A stretch of DNA of 64,000 bases from Apricaphanius iberus (Eukaryota > Chordata > Actinopteri > Cyprinodontiformes > Aphaniidae), in assembly GCA_028564705.1 (NCBI GenBank), contig JAPXFQ010002848.1:124001-188000 (forward strand), given 5' to 3'. Position 1 is the stretch's first letter. Every line of letters starts with the position of its first letter. A program made the position numbers and the translations under genes. The notes under the pieces are model-generated. The model searched no databases. It saw only the letters and a program-made list of their open reading frames with translations, and was not told the origin of the DNA. Of the stretch, positions 50,271 through 61,114 are shown one piece after another.

Positions 50271-50543
50271 GTATGTAAGACAGATTAAAATTTTCTTTGT
50301 CACTCAAGCAATTAATCTTTTTGAAAATAATGCAAACAATGTAGATCGAGATGATTTATATTAAAGACTGTAATCTTCAATGCAAACTGATAATATCATC
50401 AACAGATTATGATTCAAAGTGTGTTTGATGAAAAATATTCAGAGATGTTTACATGCGTTGAAGTTTTTAATGCTATGAAATTATACTCTGAACATCGATT
50501 CTTCAAACATCCACATGTAACGAATATAATCTCTATGTTGCAG

Positions 50544-50654
50544 GATTTTTCATGCAGAAGGACAAAGGCAACCATGATTATCAAGGAGTTAACAAGTGAG
50601 ATGTTGCAATCAGCAAAGGCCGCAACTTCCAAGTACAACAACAATCACAAATGA
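50544..50654 (+). CDS. TTF/BED-like zinc-finger protein, exon 2 (nested element)
   Basis: After an acceptor (tatgttgCAG, 50541-50543) the frame continues in phase 0 for 36 codons to TGA at 50652-50654. It starts 'DFSCRRTKATMIIKEL', which completes the family motif ('VAKxFSCxRTKTTxIVK' in relatives) across the splice. The predicted spliced product is 175 residues. The 273-bp intron (50271-50543) is also open in part, which may mislead gene finders. The product would bind DNA without catalytic activity and could act as a repressor of related elements; that role is inference. Confidence 0.5.
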   Translation, partial: DFSCRRTKATMIIKELTSEMLQSAKAATSKYNNNHK

Positions 50655-51199
50655 TGTCATTTAGGCTTTTAAGGGCATTGTGTGATATGTGAACACATCA
50701 TTATATGGTAGTGATGTATTGATTAAAGAATTGAATAATGCAAATTGATGGTGCAGTTTTCCATGTTGTTCTTTGGTAAACACGGCATTTACGGCGCGAA
50801 TACAGTTTTTGGTCATTGAGTAAGGGAAATTTAAATTGTTAGTAAGGGCAGTCATGGTTGATGGTTGACAGGTATGAACAGGTCACATTAATACAGATGA
50901 GTTAAGAATAGAAGAGCTTCCTAAAGAAGAAACAGGTCTGAGGGCCAGAATTCTTGCATGTTTGTAGATGCTAAATACTTCACCTTTACACAAATACATT
51001 CTTAAAAAAAAATAAAAAAATCATGCAATCTGAAAATGATTTTTTTTTTTTACATTCTGTTGCTCGCAGTTGATGAAAATTCTGAACTTCTCTTATGTTT
51101 TTAAGAGGGACAATTTGCACAATTGGTGGCTGCCAAATACTTTTTTGCCCCACTTTAGGTGCAGCCCAGATCAACTGTGTTTGATAAAAGAATACCTGT

Positions 51200-52095
51200 C
51201 CAACATAAGTTGGGGAAAGTGCCACAGCTGTGGAACACTTCCTGTGTGGTACCAGTGTCAAATACCACATATCCAAGGACCTCAGCAGCTATCGACCAGT
51301 AGCAATGACCTCACACCTAATGAAAACCCTAGAGAGGTTGCTCCTCCACAATCTTTGACCCCTGTGAGGTCTTTGTTGGATCCACTGCAGTTTGCTTACC
51401 GGCCTGATATAGGAGTTGGATGATCCATCATCTACCACCAGTGCTGAGGTCTGACACACCTATAGAAGCACTGTTAGGATTGAGCTGTTTGATTTCTCCA
51501 GTAATTTTCATACCAGCAAGCCAGAACTACAGAGGGACAAGCTGGAGCTGTAACGACTGGACCATCACATGTCCAAGGGGAGCCTAAACTACTTCAGTAG
51601 CTGCCTACAGTATTTGAGGCTCTCTCCAACAGGCTACTCCGTCAAGGGCACTACAGGAATGGGTGGTAGCGCAATTCCTTTTCACCAAAAACACTGCAAA
51701 CGTTTTCATCAACTCCCTAAGCAGCGATCCTCAGAGGTATTCTGATGACTGTGAGTTGTCCTCACCTTTGATTAGAGCAACTATTGCAGAGTAGACTGTG
51801 AACTGTCAGATGCAAACAGAACCATCTCCTGATCAATAAGGGGAAATCCAAGGACCTGGTGGTGGATTTCATGTTGCACATTGCTTTGAATATGAGTATG
51901 CTACTTTTCATATCTGTACAGTATAATTTCTTATGCTGTAAATATCCTTTTTCCTTTTTAATTCCATTATTTCAATTTTTTACCTTTATTATTAGTATAA
52001 TAAAAAAGTATTAAACATGCTTCTATTTGCCTTTCTATTTCGCACAGGTACATCTGAAATTTCTTACTTTGGGACAATAAAATATATTTTTATTG
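51200..52095 (+). pseudogene. Rex1-like LINE reverse-transcriptase remnant and 3' tail
   Basis: Plus-strand blocks read 'CHSCGTLPVWYQCQIP'-like decay, then in other frames 'MTSHLMKTLERLLLHNL', 'LLDPLQFAYRPDIGVG' and 'SSIIYHQC'. These correspond to the conserved RT core of Rex1/CR1-type fish LINEs ('VALTSHxMKxLERLxL', 'LDPLQFAYxxxxGVDDA'). Later 'NHLLINKGKSKDLVVDF' (about 51825-51870) matches the end of the RT palm. It ends with a 3' tail containing 'ttctttactttgggacaataa'-like sequence near 52060-52080. Frames are broken many times, so it is dead. Confidence 0.7.
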
Positions 52096-52124
52096 TATTG
52101 TTAAAGTACTAAAGCAAACTCAAC

Positions 52125-55100
52125 ACATTGTCACACAGAAGTTTAAAGTTTATTCACACATAACATACTACAGAGGGTAATGTATTCAAGAAACATTGAA
52201 TAGCGCTGTAATATATTTCAAACAAAATAAACAAAAATATTAAAACAAAAAAGACTGAATCTTTTCTTTGCAGTTATATAAAAATATTGTTGCTACAAAA
52301 GTATAAATTAGGTTTACTAATAAGACAACTCAGATCTGAATCTACACAGAAGTTTGCTGCCAAAGTGATAAAAACACTAGCTGAACAGAATCCAACATTA
52401 TTTTTTTTGCTTTCTAGCAGAGTATAAAAAGGAAGAAATGCCTTTAGAACAGAATGAAAGCAACAACAAGCTCTTAACCTGAATTAATAAACTAATTGAA
52501 CAGATCTCCATGTTAGCATTCATATACCACAACTTCACAACTGAACTTTTATCTAAATAAGTTAAAATCCTTAAACAAAAGAAAACTTACAGCTGACTTC
52601 CATATTTCTAGTATTAGTATCTAAGCGGATTTTCTATTATATCAAAACTTTCTGAAATGCTACTGTAGAAAAAAGAGGTATAATGTTATTGGCGCTCCCT
52701 ACTTTTTCTCTTGAATGAATGCGCCCCCTTGTGGCATAAAAACAGCAGTTCTCCTTTATTTACAAAGTCCATCTCTAAAAAGAGATGACGTCAACCTCTA
52801 AACACCAACCAGACAACAGAATAGCTACTTCCACCATGAAAGGCAGAAATTCAGTTAGAGTACCTTAAAGTAACATCATCTCAGAGCCAAAAAGATTCAC
52901 TTTTATCTGATGAGAAACACTGGTTAATAACATTATATATGATTACTCTTATTAAAAGCATGCATATCTTAGTTATACTTTTCTTTTAATCAAACAAAAA
53001 GAATACCATTTCTAAAAAATAATAATTTTCTCGTCAACAATGGCATTTTGTCCCAGAGCATATCCTATTGGTAACTGAAATAATTAAAAACAGAAAAATA
53101 CCTTCATCAGTAAAGTCCAGGAAAACTGCAGAAATCATTAACAGTATTTCTTTGATCCAACAAACACTTCTATTATGAACTGGTTCCTTAAAATCCCAAT
53201 ACTGCCTTCTGAATGTTGAGGTAAAAAAATCAAATTTGTAGTTGTAAAGTGTATTCTAAACAGATTTTTTTCAATAATTTTTTCTGTGAATGTTTTTTCC
53301 TCTTTTATTTACTAAAATGTAAACAAAATCAAACATTCCCTAAGGATTCATTAAGGGTTGGGGGGTGGCAAGACTTTCTGAAAACAAATTAAAAAACTGG
53401 GGGAATAAAAATCTAAAGACTTAAAAAATGTAGCTGATTCAAGTCTACTGAAAAAAATGTAGCTGACAATAAGTTTGCAAAGCAAAAATATCAGAGCTTT
53501 GTAATTTTCTTAATGTTTTTATAAAATTAATACCACTCACGAGAAAACAAAATATATAAACAGTTTGAATCAAAACTGGTACTGATCTGAAATCCTGAAA
53601 AAAAGATCAGGTTTTTCTTTGTCTTTGAAAAAAAGGTATAACTATTCCCCTACAAGTCTTTTCATTTGTTGCACACTTAAATTCACTTTAAACAAAACAG
53701 CTCTGGCGTTAGCCTTCCTATGATTACTGGGAACTTGTTTAGTGTGATGCTGCCTGTGCAAAAGTAATAGCCAAGTGTTGTATGTGAACTTTGCTTCTGA
53801 GTACAGTACATCAGTGTTTCTGCAAAGGCTCTTACTTTGCAGAAATTGAAATGGGTGTCTAAATTAATTTATTAATGAATGGGACACTGCATGAAAGCTG
53901 CAACACATGTGATATATAATAACTTGTATAACATGAAGGAGGGACTTTGGGGCATGGTGAAATGTAAGTTTTATTTTATTTTTTAAATGAAGGGTTACTT
54001 TGTGGGGGGATTGAGAAAATGAATAACTGCACTGCAGCATTAAAGATTAATCAGCAAAAGTCAAGCTGTGTGAAAATACAATCTCAAATCACAGTGCCAG
54101 TTTTGAAACATCTTTTGGTGTTACACCAATAAAAATAATCTAAATATTCAAATTCATTGCTCATAAAGAGCCATTTTAAGTTTATTCATACAGTGGATAG
54201 CTATTTTAATGCTTAAACTGTTACTGACCTGTTTTTTGAGCATTCATGCTCACTTGATTCCACCTAATAAACACATAAAGCACTTGAGTAGCACAGTTGT
54301 ACAAGATTAAAAGTCACCATGTGGACACTAAAGGATGCTGTTTCCAGCTATAAATTCCTGATAAGTCTACATGAGTGGGCAAAAAAGAAGCAAAAGCTTG
54401 GTGTAAAACAATCAAAAGAAGGCAATTAATTTATAAAACCAAGGCAAGTTAACTGAGGGGTTATAGGTGGAGTCATGGAAGAGACTTAAGGCCCCATAAC
54501 AGAGAGAACAAACTAGAGCTTGAATAGTTATTACCAAAGGCAAAAAACAGCAGTTTTCATTTTTCCAAGCAGTAAAAGGAGGTATTAGCACAAAAAAAAA
54601 GTACTCACTTTATGAACACGCTTGTGTTAATTTTAGTGAATACACTGGGAGAACCCCCCCCCAAAAAAAAAACAACAAACCTCAGTGTTTCTTCTTTCTT
54701 TTCTTTATGATGGCACCGGCTATATATTGGTGGAACGTCTGAAAAAAGAATACATGATTCGGTATCCACCTCAGTACTGAGGTCACAGTTTGGTTTCTTT
54801 TAGGTACAGTGAGGAAAAAGTGGCGGTGCCTGCTCGGATGTGCTCATTCCTGAGAAAATCCTGTAGAATTTTACAAAAGGTAAAACGATTTGATGCAGAT
54901 TAATGACTAGATGAGCGTTGAGAGAACAGTCAAATAACGGGAACTGTGTGCTGTTTAAAGCTTATTGCCTTAAAAATGGAAATCCTAGCTCAAAATAGGA
55001 AGACAATGTTTATATTAGAATGATAAAACTGGAATGCAACAATAAATAAACCAGCACACTTCCAATGGACAGTATTTTTTTTTCCAACTGAGCTTCAAAA

Positions 55101-56453
55101 ATAAATACACATACATGGTAAAATATGCTATTATGTAATAATGTACAAGCAAACTCACCAAATAAATGTTAAGCAGCTCTTTTGAGAGTAAGGAACTAGT
55201 ACAATGTGTGAATCTAAAAACAAGTGCATTGATGCTACTCATTTTTGACTGTGGGTGCAGTGATATGGCATTCCTGATTAACCAGCACTGGTAAATATCA
55301 TTAAGCAAGTAAAATCAACCGTATTATGTTTTTAGGTAACATTGTAGATGGGTTGTGCTGTTTTGAAATTATAAAATATTTAAGAACTTATTTCATAATG
55401 TCATGGAATAAATATTGGGAGTAATCCAACTATAATAGGTATGACTGAACCTTTTTCATTAAAATGTAAAACAAACAAAAAAAAATATAATTTGATGCTT
55501 TCCTCTTTTAATCCTTCAACTTCTATCTATTAATTTCAGCTCTTCTGTGCACGTCTAATAGTTTGACTTGCATATCAAGAAGCAAAGAAAACAATTGCTG
55601 TAATTTTCTTCTTAACTACTTTGTAATCAAAAAGGAAAGCATCACCTAAAATCAGTTACCTTCTCAGTTGAGAAAAAAGTGCATGCAGCGCATGCAAATC
55701 CTCCAATGCTACATTTTCTGGCCGTCAAAGCATTTGCAACTTTTAAGCTCTCCGTTTCCCACCTATTGTTCAATATCGACTAAACTGAATTTCATTTTAG
55801 GTGAGTTGTGCAAGAAAATCCTAAACTTAGCGCACCTAACTTTCAGAGGTACAGTGGCAGTGAAGATTTACTACATATTCCTTTTGTCATACACCGTAAA
55901 TGCACTGCTACAGTATTTTTCCGTTATCTCCCTCCTGAATGGTTTTGAGATTAGGGTATTTTTTTTTTAATTTCTTTTCTAGAGGTGTGTAACAGTAGGC
56001 TGAAGCAGTGAGCGCTCTAATTACCTGAAAATGTTGTCAACCAGTGAGAGTAACAGCATTGTAGCCTTTTAGAGGTTTAATTATTAGGCTGGACAAATTC
56101 AAATCACTGACTGGGATGGAGGAAATTCTTCCTGTTCACACATGCGTCCTGAACCAAGGGGAGCGCAACCAAACAGGACTGTCTTGTCTTTCGAGAGATA
56201 CGATTCCACTCGTGCTCTTTGCTCTGTACTTTACATCAACCCAGTCCTTACGAAATAAGTAAAAACCAATTTAAATTCATAGGTGTTTGCAGTCTCTACA
56301 GAGAGTTGTTCTGTATTGTTCTGCCTTGAGGAGTTCTTAGTTTTCTTGCACACTGATGTCTACAGTTCGTCTAAACCTACAGTACATAAATATGAGTCTT
56401 AAGTCATTGGTTGGATGATGGTTTGGTTCATTAAGGGTTGCTGAGTTGTTTTA
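52125..56453 (-). other. Probable long 3' UTR of the ZNF618-like gene
   Basis: It follows the stop codon of the last coding exon (56454-56456 on the minus strand). For about 4.3 kb I can identify no transposon or microsatellite, unlike every other interval of this size in the window. An AATAAA on the minus strand at 52154-52149 is a plausible distal polyadenylation signal, just before the Rex1-like remnant begins. Several other AATAAA sites could serve as proximal signals. Vertebrate ZNF618 genes have long 3' UTRs, as I recall. The end is inferred. Confidence 0.45.
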
Positions 56454-56993
56454 TTAACCCATATTGGAGCGAAGAAAAATGAGTTTGTTCATCTCCTCAG
56501 CAGTGACCTGCTGCCTCCTCTTCATCGCCAGACTTTGTTCACACACAGTCACACACTCACTGCGTATGCCCACCGCAGGCACAGCCAGGAGCCACAGCGC
56601 CAGGCGAGCGAGCCTAGGGAACTTCTCACTCACTGCTGAGCTCCAGTACTGGAAGAGGTCAGGGGTAGCTTGGACCAGAGATTCGGCCAAGTACTGAAAA
56701 ATTTCCTGTCTAACTTGGCCCGGACCTTCGTCGTTCCCAGAAACCAGGGAGGAACCTCTCAAGGGTCCGCCGTTGTTTCCAGCACCATCCATACGGCTTA
56801 TTTTAGGGGTGGGGGGGCCATCTCCATCCCGCTCTTCTCCACCTGAACAACCTCCACCACCCAGACCTCCATCCCTGGTTTCAGCTGCCATTTCACAGGC
56901 ACGGGAGATGATGTCCTCATGCTGGTAGGCTGGCACTGACCGCAGCTTCAGCTGTGGATCCAGGACCATGGCTACCTGGTGAGCTCTTTCAAC
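56454..56993 (-). CDS. znf618: ZNF618-like protein, terminal coding exon
   Basis: Acceptor CTACAG before 56993; the frame runs 179 codons to the stop at 56456-56454. It joins the preceding exon in phase 0 ('KENFK' then 'VERAHQVAMVLDPQLKL'). It encodes the C-terminus of the hAT-transposase-derived domain: 'VLDPQLKLRSVPAYQHEDI', a low-complexity Gly/acidic insert (about residues 45-90 of the exon), 'FQYLAESLVQATPDLFQYW', 'LARLALWLLAVPAVGIRSE' and 'MNKLIFLRSNMG' at the end. These match human ZNF618's last segment closely in order. The Gly-rich insert is longer than I remember in mammals. ZNF618 is nuclear and interacts with UHRF2, promoting its reading of 5-hydroxymethylcytosine. Confidence 0.93.
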   Translation of the reverse strand, partial: VERAHQVAMVLDPQLKLRSVPAYQHEDIISRACEMAAETRDGGLGGGGCSGGEERDGDGPPTPKISRMDGAGNNGGPLRGSSLVSGNDEGPGQVRQEIFQYLAESLVQATPDLFQYWSSAVSEKFPRLARLALWLLAVPAVGIRSECVTVCEQSLAMKRRQQVTAEEMNKLIFLRSNMG

Positions 56994-57054
56994 CTGTAGA
57001 AAGAGGAAAACAGCACTGCTTATTTGAACACTTAACAGAATTCATAACAGATTA

Positions 57055-57800
57055 TACAGTGCCTTGTACAGATATTCACATCCTTTTTTTCTCATTTTGT
57101 CAAGTTACAAGCTCAAGCTATCATGTGCTTTATCAGGATACTCTATGTGATAGACAAAGACAAAGTTGAACAAATTGATTGTAAACGTTTCCAAAAACCT
57201 GAAAACCAGTGCAGATTTACATTCATTGCAACTATAGGTGCAATTTAAAACGGTAAATGTTCTGTACTTGTATAGAGCTTTATCTAATCCTGAGGGCCCG
57301 AAAGGGCATCACACTACGTACAGCCATTCATGCATTAATGCACACAATAAAAAACTGGTGATGGCAAGCTGCCCTGGGGTGCACTGACAGAAGCGAGGCT
57401 GCTGTACACTGGTGCCACCAGGCCCTCTGACCACCACCAGTAGGTAAAGTGGGTGAAGTGTCTTGCCCAAGGAGAAAACGACCAAGACAGATAGAGTGGG
57501 GATATGAACCAGCAACCCTCTGGTTACAGGACAAACTCCTTTTGGAGACAATTTTCCTCATCCTTCTTTGCCAAATAGCTCAAGTTTTGTCAATTTTATC
57601 AGAGAACATCTGTGAAAAGTACATATATTTAGGACCATTGTCCTTCTTCAAGCAGTCTCTTTTTGCCTTGTTTAACATATTGTCCTCCAGATTTGTCCTA
57701 AGAAAGCACCTACATTTGAGGATGCTGCCATCAGCAACATTTACAGTTATGGTGTTGTGTTCAGGGTGATGTGCAGTTACAGTTTACATACATTTTATTG
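57055..57800. mobile_element. Tc1-like element remnant in ZNF618 intron
   Basis: The left terminal sequence 'acagtgccttgtacagatat' and 'ctatgtgatagacaaagaca' at 57057-57165 is the terminal region of a fish Tc1-like family (also at 47105). The right part (57560-57790) has 'tttagcaaaccattgtcctt'-like and 'ggtgttgtgttcagggtgat' motifs of the transposase region. Between them lies a second repeat (57255-57540), so the element is interrupted. No open transposase remains. Confidence 0.55.
57255..57540. repeat. Fish interspersed repeat ('gaggctgctgtac' type), copy 2
   Basis: 'ttgtatagagctttatctaa', 'cattcatgcattaatgcaca', 'gccctggggtgcactgacag', 'gaggctgctgtac', 'gtgtcttgcccaaggag' and 'gatatgaaccagcaaccctc' in this order. 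The 'gaaccagcaaccctctggtt' part is likewise in the 15780 and 40620 copies. It sits inside the Tc1-like remnant. Confidence 0.6.
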
Positions 57801-58413
57801 GCCTGAAGGTAAATGAGGTACATTTAGGTTCTATCTGACATGATCAAACTGGATATAGCTTTCTTCTTACTACTTTCCCCTGACCTGCTTTGTTGACGTT
57901 GCAGCTAATAGATGTTAAGCTAAGAATCTCTGCAGTGTATCCTGACAACTCTTGGGTATCTTGGCTGTTTATCTAGCCAGGCACATTAGGTGAAAACCAA
58001 TGTCTTGATAGTTTTGCAGTTGTGCATTACTACTACTTAATGAAGACAGACCTAACAGTGCTTGTGAAAAGTCCAAAGCGTGAAATCTAACCCAAGTTTA
58101 AACATGGTTAACATGTTACCCTGATCTGGCAGCTCCAGCTTGTATCGCTTTCCTTTCACTTCACATTTATGTCCAACATGACAGAAACTCATACATTCAT
58201 AGTTGTAATATGATGTTTCGGAAAAAGTTTAGGATACAAATACTTTCATCAGTGATGTTTATGCATCACTTGCTTAAATAGATAGATCATATTGTTACCT
58301 TATCAAGTTTGTACACTGTCAGCTCTAATCTTTTTATTTTTCTTATTTTAAATAACCTTTTTTAGGAAAAACAATCCAGTTCAAGAAACATTAAGAAAAC
58401 ATGAAATGGATAC

Positions 58414-59513
58414 CTTGAAATTTTCCTTAAGTGCTTCAAGGAAATAGTGGCAGAGTTTGCTGGCTGTGCCGGTCCCAGCCTCCCCAGCTTTAGATGTGAA
58501 GAACTTCTCCAAACGCAGGTAGACCGGCAGTACTTGCTGTAAGGTTGGTCTTCTCTGGCTGCTCAGCTCCAGAGCTGCCAGGCGAAGAGGTGCCAGCAGA
58601 CAAGCCAGAGTGCTTAGCAGATGCTTGTTAAGTCCTTGAAGAAGTGGAGCTGTGGACTTACTGCGGCCATAGGCCTCACAAATGTGTTCAAAGTGTGCGT
58701 GGACCTGCAGGAGGGCTTCTGCCATGCGGTCCCAGCATGGCGGTGTGGGGCATTGTGCTGGGGAGCCTTGTGTACTTTCCTCAGTTGTGCTTGTGGACGT
58801 GCTGAAGCACTGTTCATCACGAAGAGCCAGCGTGGTGGAGGAGGCGATATCTCTGCATGTTGAGAGAAGCTCGGCTAACTCATGAAGACCTCGAGCCTGG
58901 AGACTGCGCTTCCCAAGAACCGCCTGAACAACGGCCCCTAGCGAACACCCTGCACACCGCAAACATATCCTGCCCCGGCCGCCACTTCCCAGTGGCGATC
59001 CCGTGAATCCCGCTGCCCACAGTCGAGGCTCGGAGACATAAACGGTTCGAATGTCTGACATGACAAACTCAGACAGCACGTTCTGCACCCAGTGGTGAAT
59101 CTGCTCTGGCCCCTCCCTCAACTCAGCCTCCCTCACCCCGAGCACATAGCGTTTGAGCCGGGACCCCTCCACCTGGTAGGCTGTGAGAACATAGCAGGCA
59201 TCTGGCCCAGAGGTCTGAGAGTGGCAGGTTACGGCGATGCCCAGAGAAGCATTGGAGCCCAGGGCACATGTGACTTTGACTTTCACTTGGTTGTACATGC
59301 GGGGCAGCTGGCGCAGTGCCAAGGCACTCATGTTGCCAAGAGCATCACGGGTGGAGTAGGCACCATGACGGGCCCCTGTGTCCACAAGGGTCTGTGCCAG
59401 CTTCAGGAAGTCTTTGCTGTTTAGCACATTTAGCATGTTCAGATCAGAGCACATTACCCGTAATAGGCGCTCGGCCACCTGCTGTCTCTCCTTCTCAGGT
59501 AGCCCATTATTCT
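58414..59513 (-). CDS. znf618: ZNF618-like protein, large hAT-derived exon
   Basis: Acceptor GGCAG before 59513 (pyrimidine tract and CTGAC branch-like motif upstream), donor GTATCC from 58413. Length 1100 bp, entering in phase 1 so that the split codon gives Gln in 'QNNGLPEKERQQVAERLL'. About 366 residues of the RNase-H-like, hAT-derived domain follow: 'LKLAQTLVDTGARHG', 'LPRMYNQVKVKVTCALGS', 'HHWVQNVLSEFVMSDIRT', 'CLRCAGCSLGAVVQAVL', 'QGLNKHLLSTLACLLAPL' and 'LCHYFLEALKENFK'. This is the most conserved part of ZNF618. The domain is a domesticated transposase relative and its catalytic acidic residues are not expected to work. A Ser/Thr-rich insert ('CFSTSTSTTEESTQGS') lies in the middle and may be fish-specific. 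A start placed in the intron upstream would be an artefact. Confidence 0.95.
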
Positions 59514-59789
59514 CTGCCAGTTCAGTCAGATGGATTAACAGGGAAAAAGAAAAAAAAGAAACAGAGCTAATTACTATTATTATTCGAAATATTTGACATT
59601 TTCCTGACAAAATTAAAATAATAAAAGCTTTTTTTGGATTGGATTATATATTTGACATAAAGCATACTATACAAATACAGATGACCCAATTCAACCCCAA
59701 TTATTGTTTCTTACTAAAAAGCTCCTAAGAACATCAGTTGTTGGTATACTACTATATCTGTGACTTGATGTCAATAGTACCCATAAGCT

Positions 59790-60200
59790 TCATTTCCACT
59801 ACCAGAAATTCAGGGTAATTTGAATGTAACGTCCTGATACCCACGTATCTCCACTTCATCAGACTGGGCCGACAGGGCGGTTTTTGAGGAAATTTCAGGA
59901 ACTAACGGAGTACATGAATGGGGGTATGTACTGGGAAATGCTGACTCGATCGAGTCAGATCAATCAATTCCGTCAAATCAGTCGATTCCGTTTTTATTTC
60001 TGCAGCTCTGTGCACCTTTTATCCTGATCAGTGACGCTAATTGCTGCTGAAATGGTGAGGTTAGCGGGTGTCTGTAGCTGATTACTTAAGAGGGACGATT
60101 GTGTATGGAGACACGGCGTTTGAGAAAAGCTTTTACCTCATCAGAGAAAGATCTGGTCATATTACCCTGATGTTCCGATAGTGGAAACACGTCTATAGAG
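59790..60200. mobile_element. MITE, family shared with 24545-24815 (copy 2)
   Basis: The left end 'catttccactaccagaaatt' and right end 'gttccgatagtggaaacacg' are inverted in their TTCCACTA/TAGTGGAA cores. The interior shares several blocks with copy 1, listed there. It lies in the intron between the linker exon and the hAT exon of the ZNF618-like gene. No coding capacity. Confidence 0.62.
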
Positions 60201-60309
60201 TTACAGAGTGAACCATGTGGTTGTGTTTTCTAACTCAAACTGAGGAACCTTTTTTGGTGGTTGCAAAAACTGCCTTATAGGCCATGGTCATTCTTTTGTT
60301 GTTGATAAA

Positions 60310-60385
60310 TTAACTAGGCAAGGCAATTTTATTTATATAGCACACTTTTAAACACAAGGCAATTCAAGGTGCTAGTTGGGTGGTA
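60310..60385. repeat. Short interspersed repeat fragment
   Basis: 'aggcaaggcaattttattta' followed by 'tatagcacacttttaaacac' and 'aaggcaattcaaggtgctag' matches the beginning of the common fish CAATTTTATTTATATAGC repeat; fragment only. Confidence 0.6.
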
Positions 60386-61114
60386 ATCATCTAAGTGAAA
60401 ATGTAAATACTCCTAAATCAGTGCATGTGCGTTTCTGTCCTCTCAAGCCCCCAGTCAGTCACAGATGGCCGCCCCACTGGATTCTTGTTTTGTTTTCTGG
60501 TAAAAGGGAGTTGTTTCTTTCCATTGTCACCACATGCTTGCTTAGTAAGAGGGATTGCTGTAAATTCAACAACTTGACAATTGGCATTTAAAATCTGATT
60601 AAACACTGTATGGATTAGAATTAACATTTATCCATAAGATTTGGTTTATTTCACAGTAAATTTCAGTATTTGATGTATTTATTATAAATAAACGTTACAC
60701 ATCCTTTATAAAGAAGTTCACAACAGAAAGGGGTCTCTCAGGCATTCTCTATAGCACAGATTTACTGAACACCATGGGCCTATGTGTGGTGTCAGATATC
60801 TTAAAAAAGAAATCCTAAAGCTATGATTGCTTTCACTGATAATACGAACATTATAGTTGCTTTTCCATGATATAAACATAAAATATCTGTAAAGAAAAAT
60901 AACAAGGAAAGACTGCAATATCAGCACGGGAAATGGTTTTGGTGCTTATCTTAAAATTACAAGGATTAGTATTGGTAAATATCCTACATTTAATTTTTTT
61001 TTTGTTTGGTATTTAAGAGAAAATAAAGCTGTTGAACTGGAAACATTTTAATTCATAAATGTGCAGGTTTATTTTTGCGCAATATTAAATGTATGAATAA
61101 GCAATTAACAGAGC

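Larger units (their letters stand above)
49631..50876 (+). mobile_element. Small DNA transposon nested in the Tc1 element
   Basis: The ends are a perfect 13-bp inverted repeat: catacctgtcaac (49631-49643) and gttgacaggtatg (50864-50876). AACAGG flanks both sides (49625-49630 and 50877-50882), a 6-bp apparent target duplication; an 8-bp one would need two mismatches. The host Tc1 sequence is continuous once the insert and one AACAGG are removed. The 1246-bp element carries a two-exon zinc-finger frame (next entries) but no catalytic domain. The zinc-finger type suggests hAT-like, but the superfamily is not proven. Confidence 0.75.
48600..51157 (-). mobile_element. Tc1-like transposon, interrupted by a second element
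   Basis: The right terminus, read inward on the minus strand, is 'aaagtggggcaaaaaagtat' (about 51155-51136), as in a well-known fish Tc1 family, with a TA at 51156-51157. Transposase sequence runs leftward to about 48622. The left terminal repeat is not recognisable, so that end is truncated or decayed. Between 49631 and 50876 a different element is inserted: the Tc1 sequence before it ('gataacaagatcaaacagg') resumes after it ('ggtcacattaatacagatga'). Without the insert the Tc1 would be about 1.3 kb. Confidence 0.8.

Noticed and set aside
50409..50543. Open frame upstream of exon 2 in the nested element
   Set aside because: It is better read as the 3' part of the intron 50271-50543, because splicing at consensus sites joins the two halves of a conserved motif.
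47916..51157. A possible viral or giant-element remnant around the transposase frames
   Set aside because: All recognisable protein pieces are Tc1 transposase, a transposon zinc finger or LINE reverse transcriptase; no viral structural or envelope sequence was seen.
58381..59610. 409-codon single open frame starting with a hydrophobic, signal-like stretch
   Set aside because: The first roughly 30 codons are intron sequence before the acceptor at 59514; the true protein enters at 59513 from the upstream exon, so there is no signal peptide.
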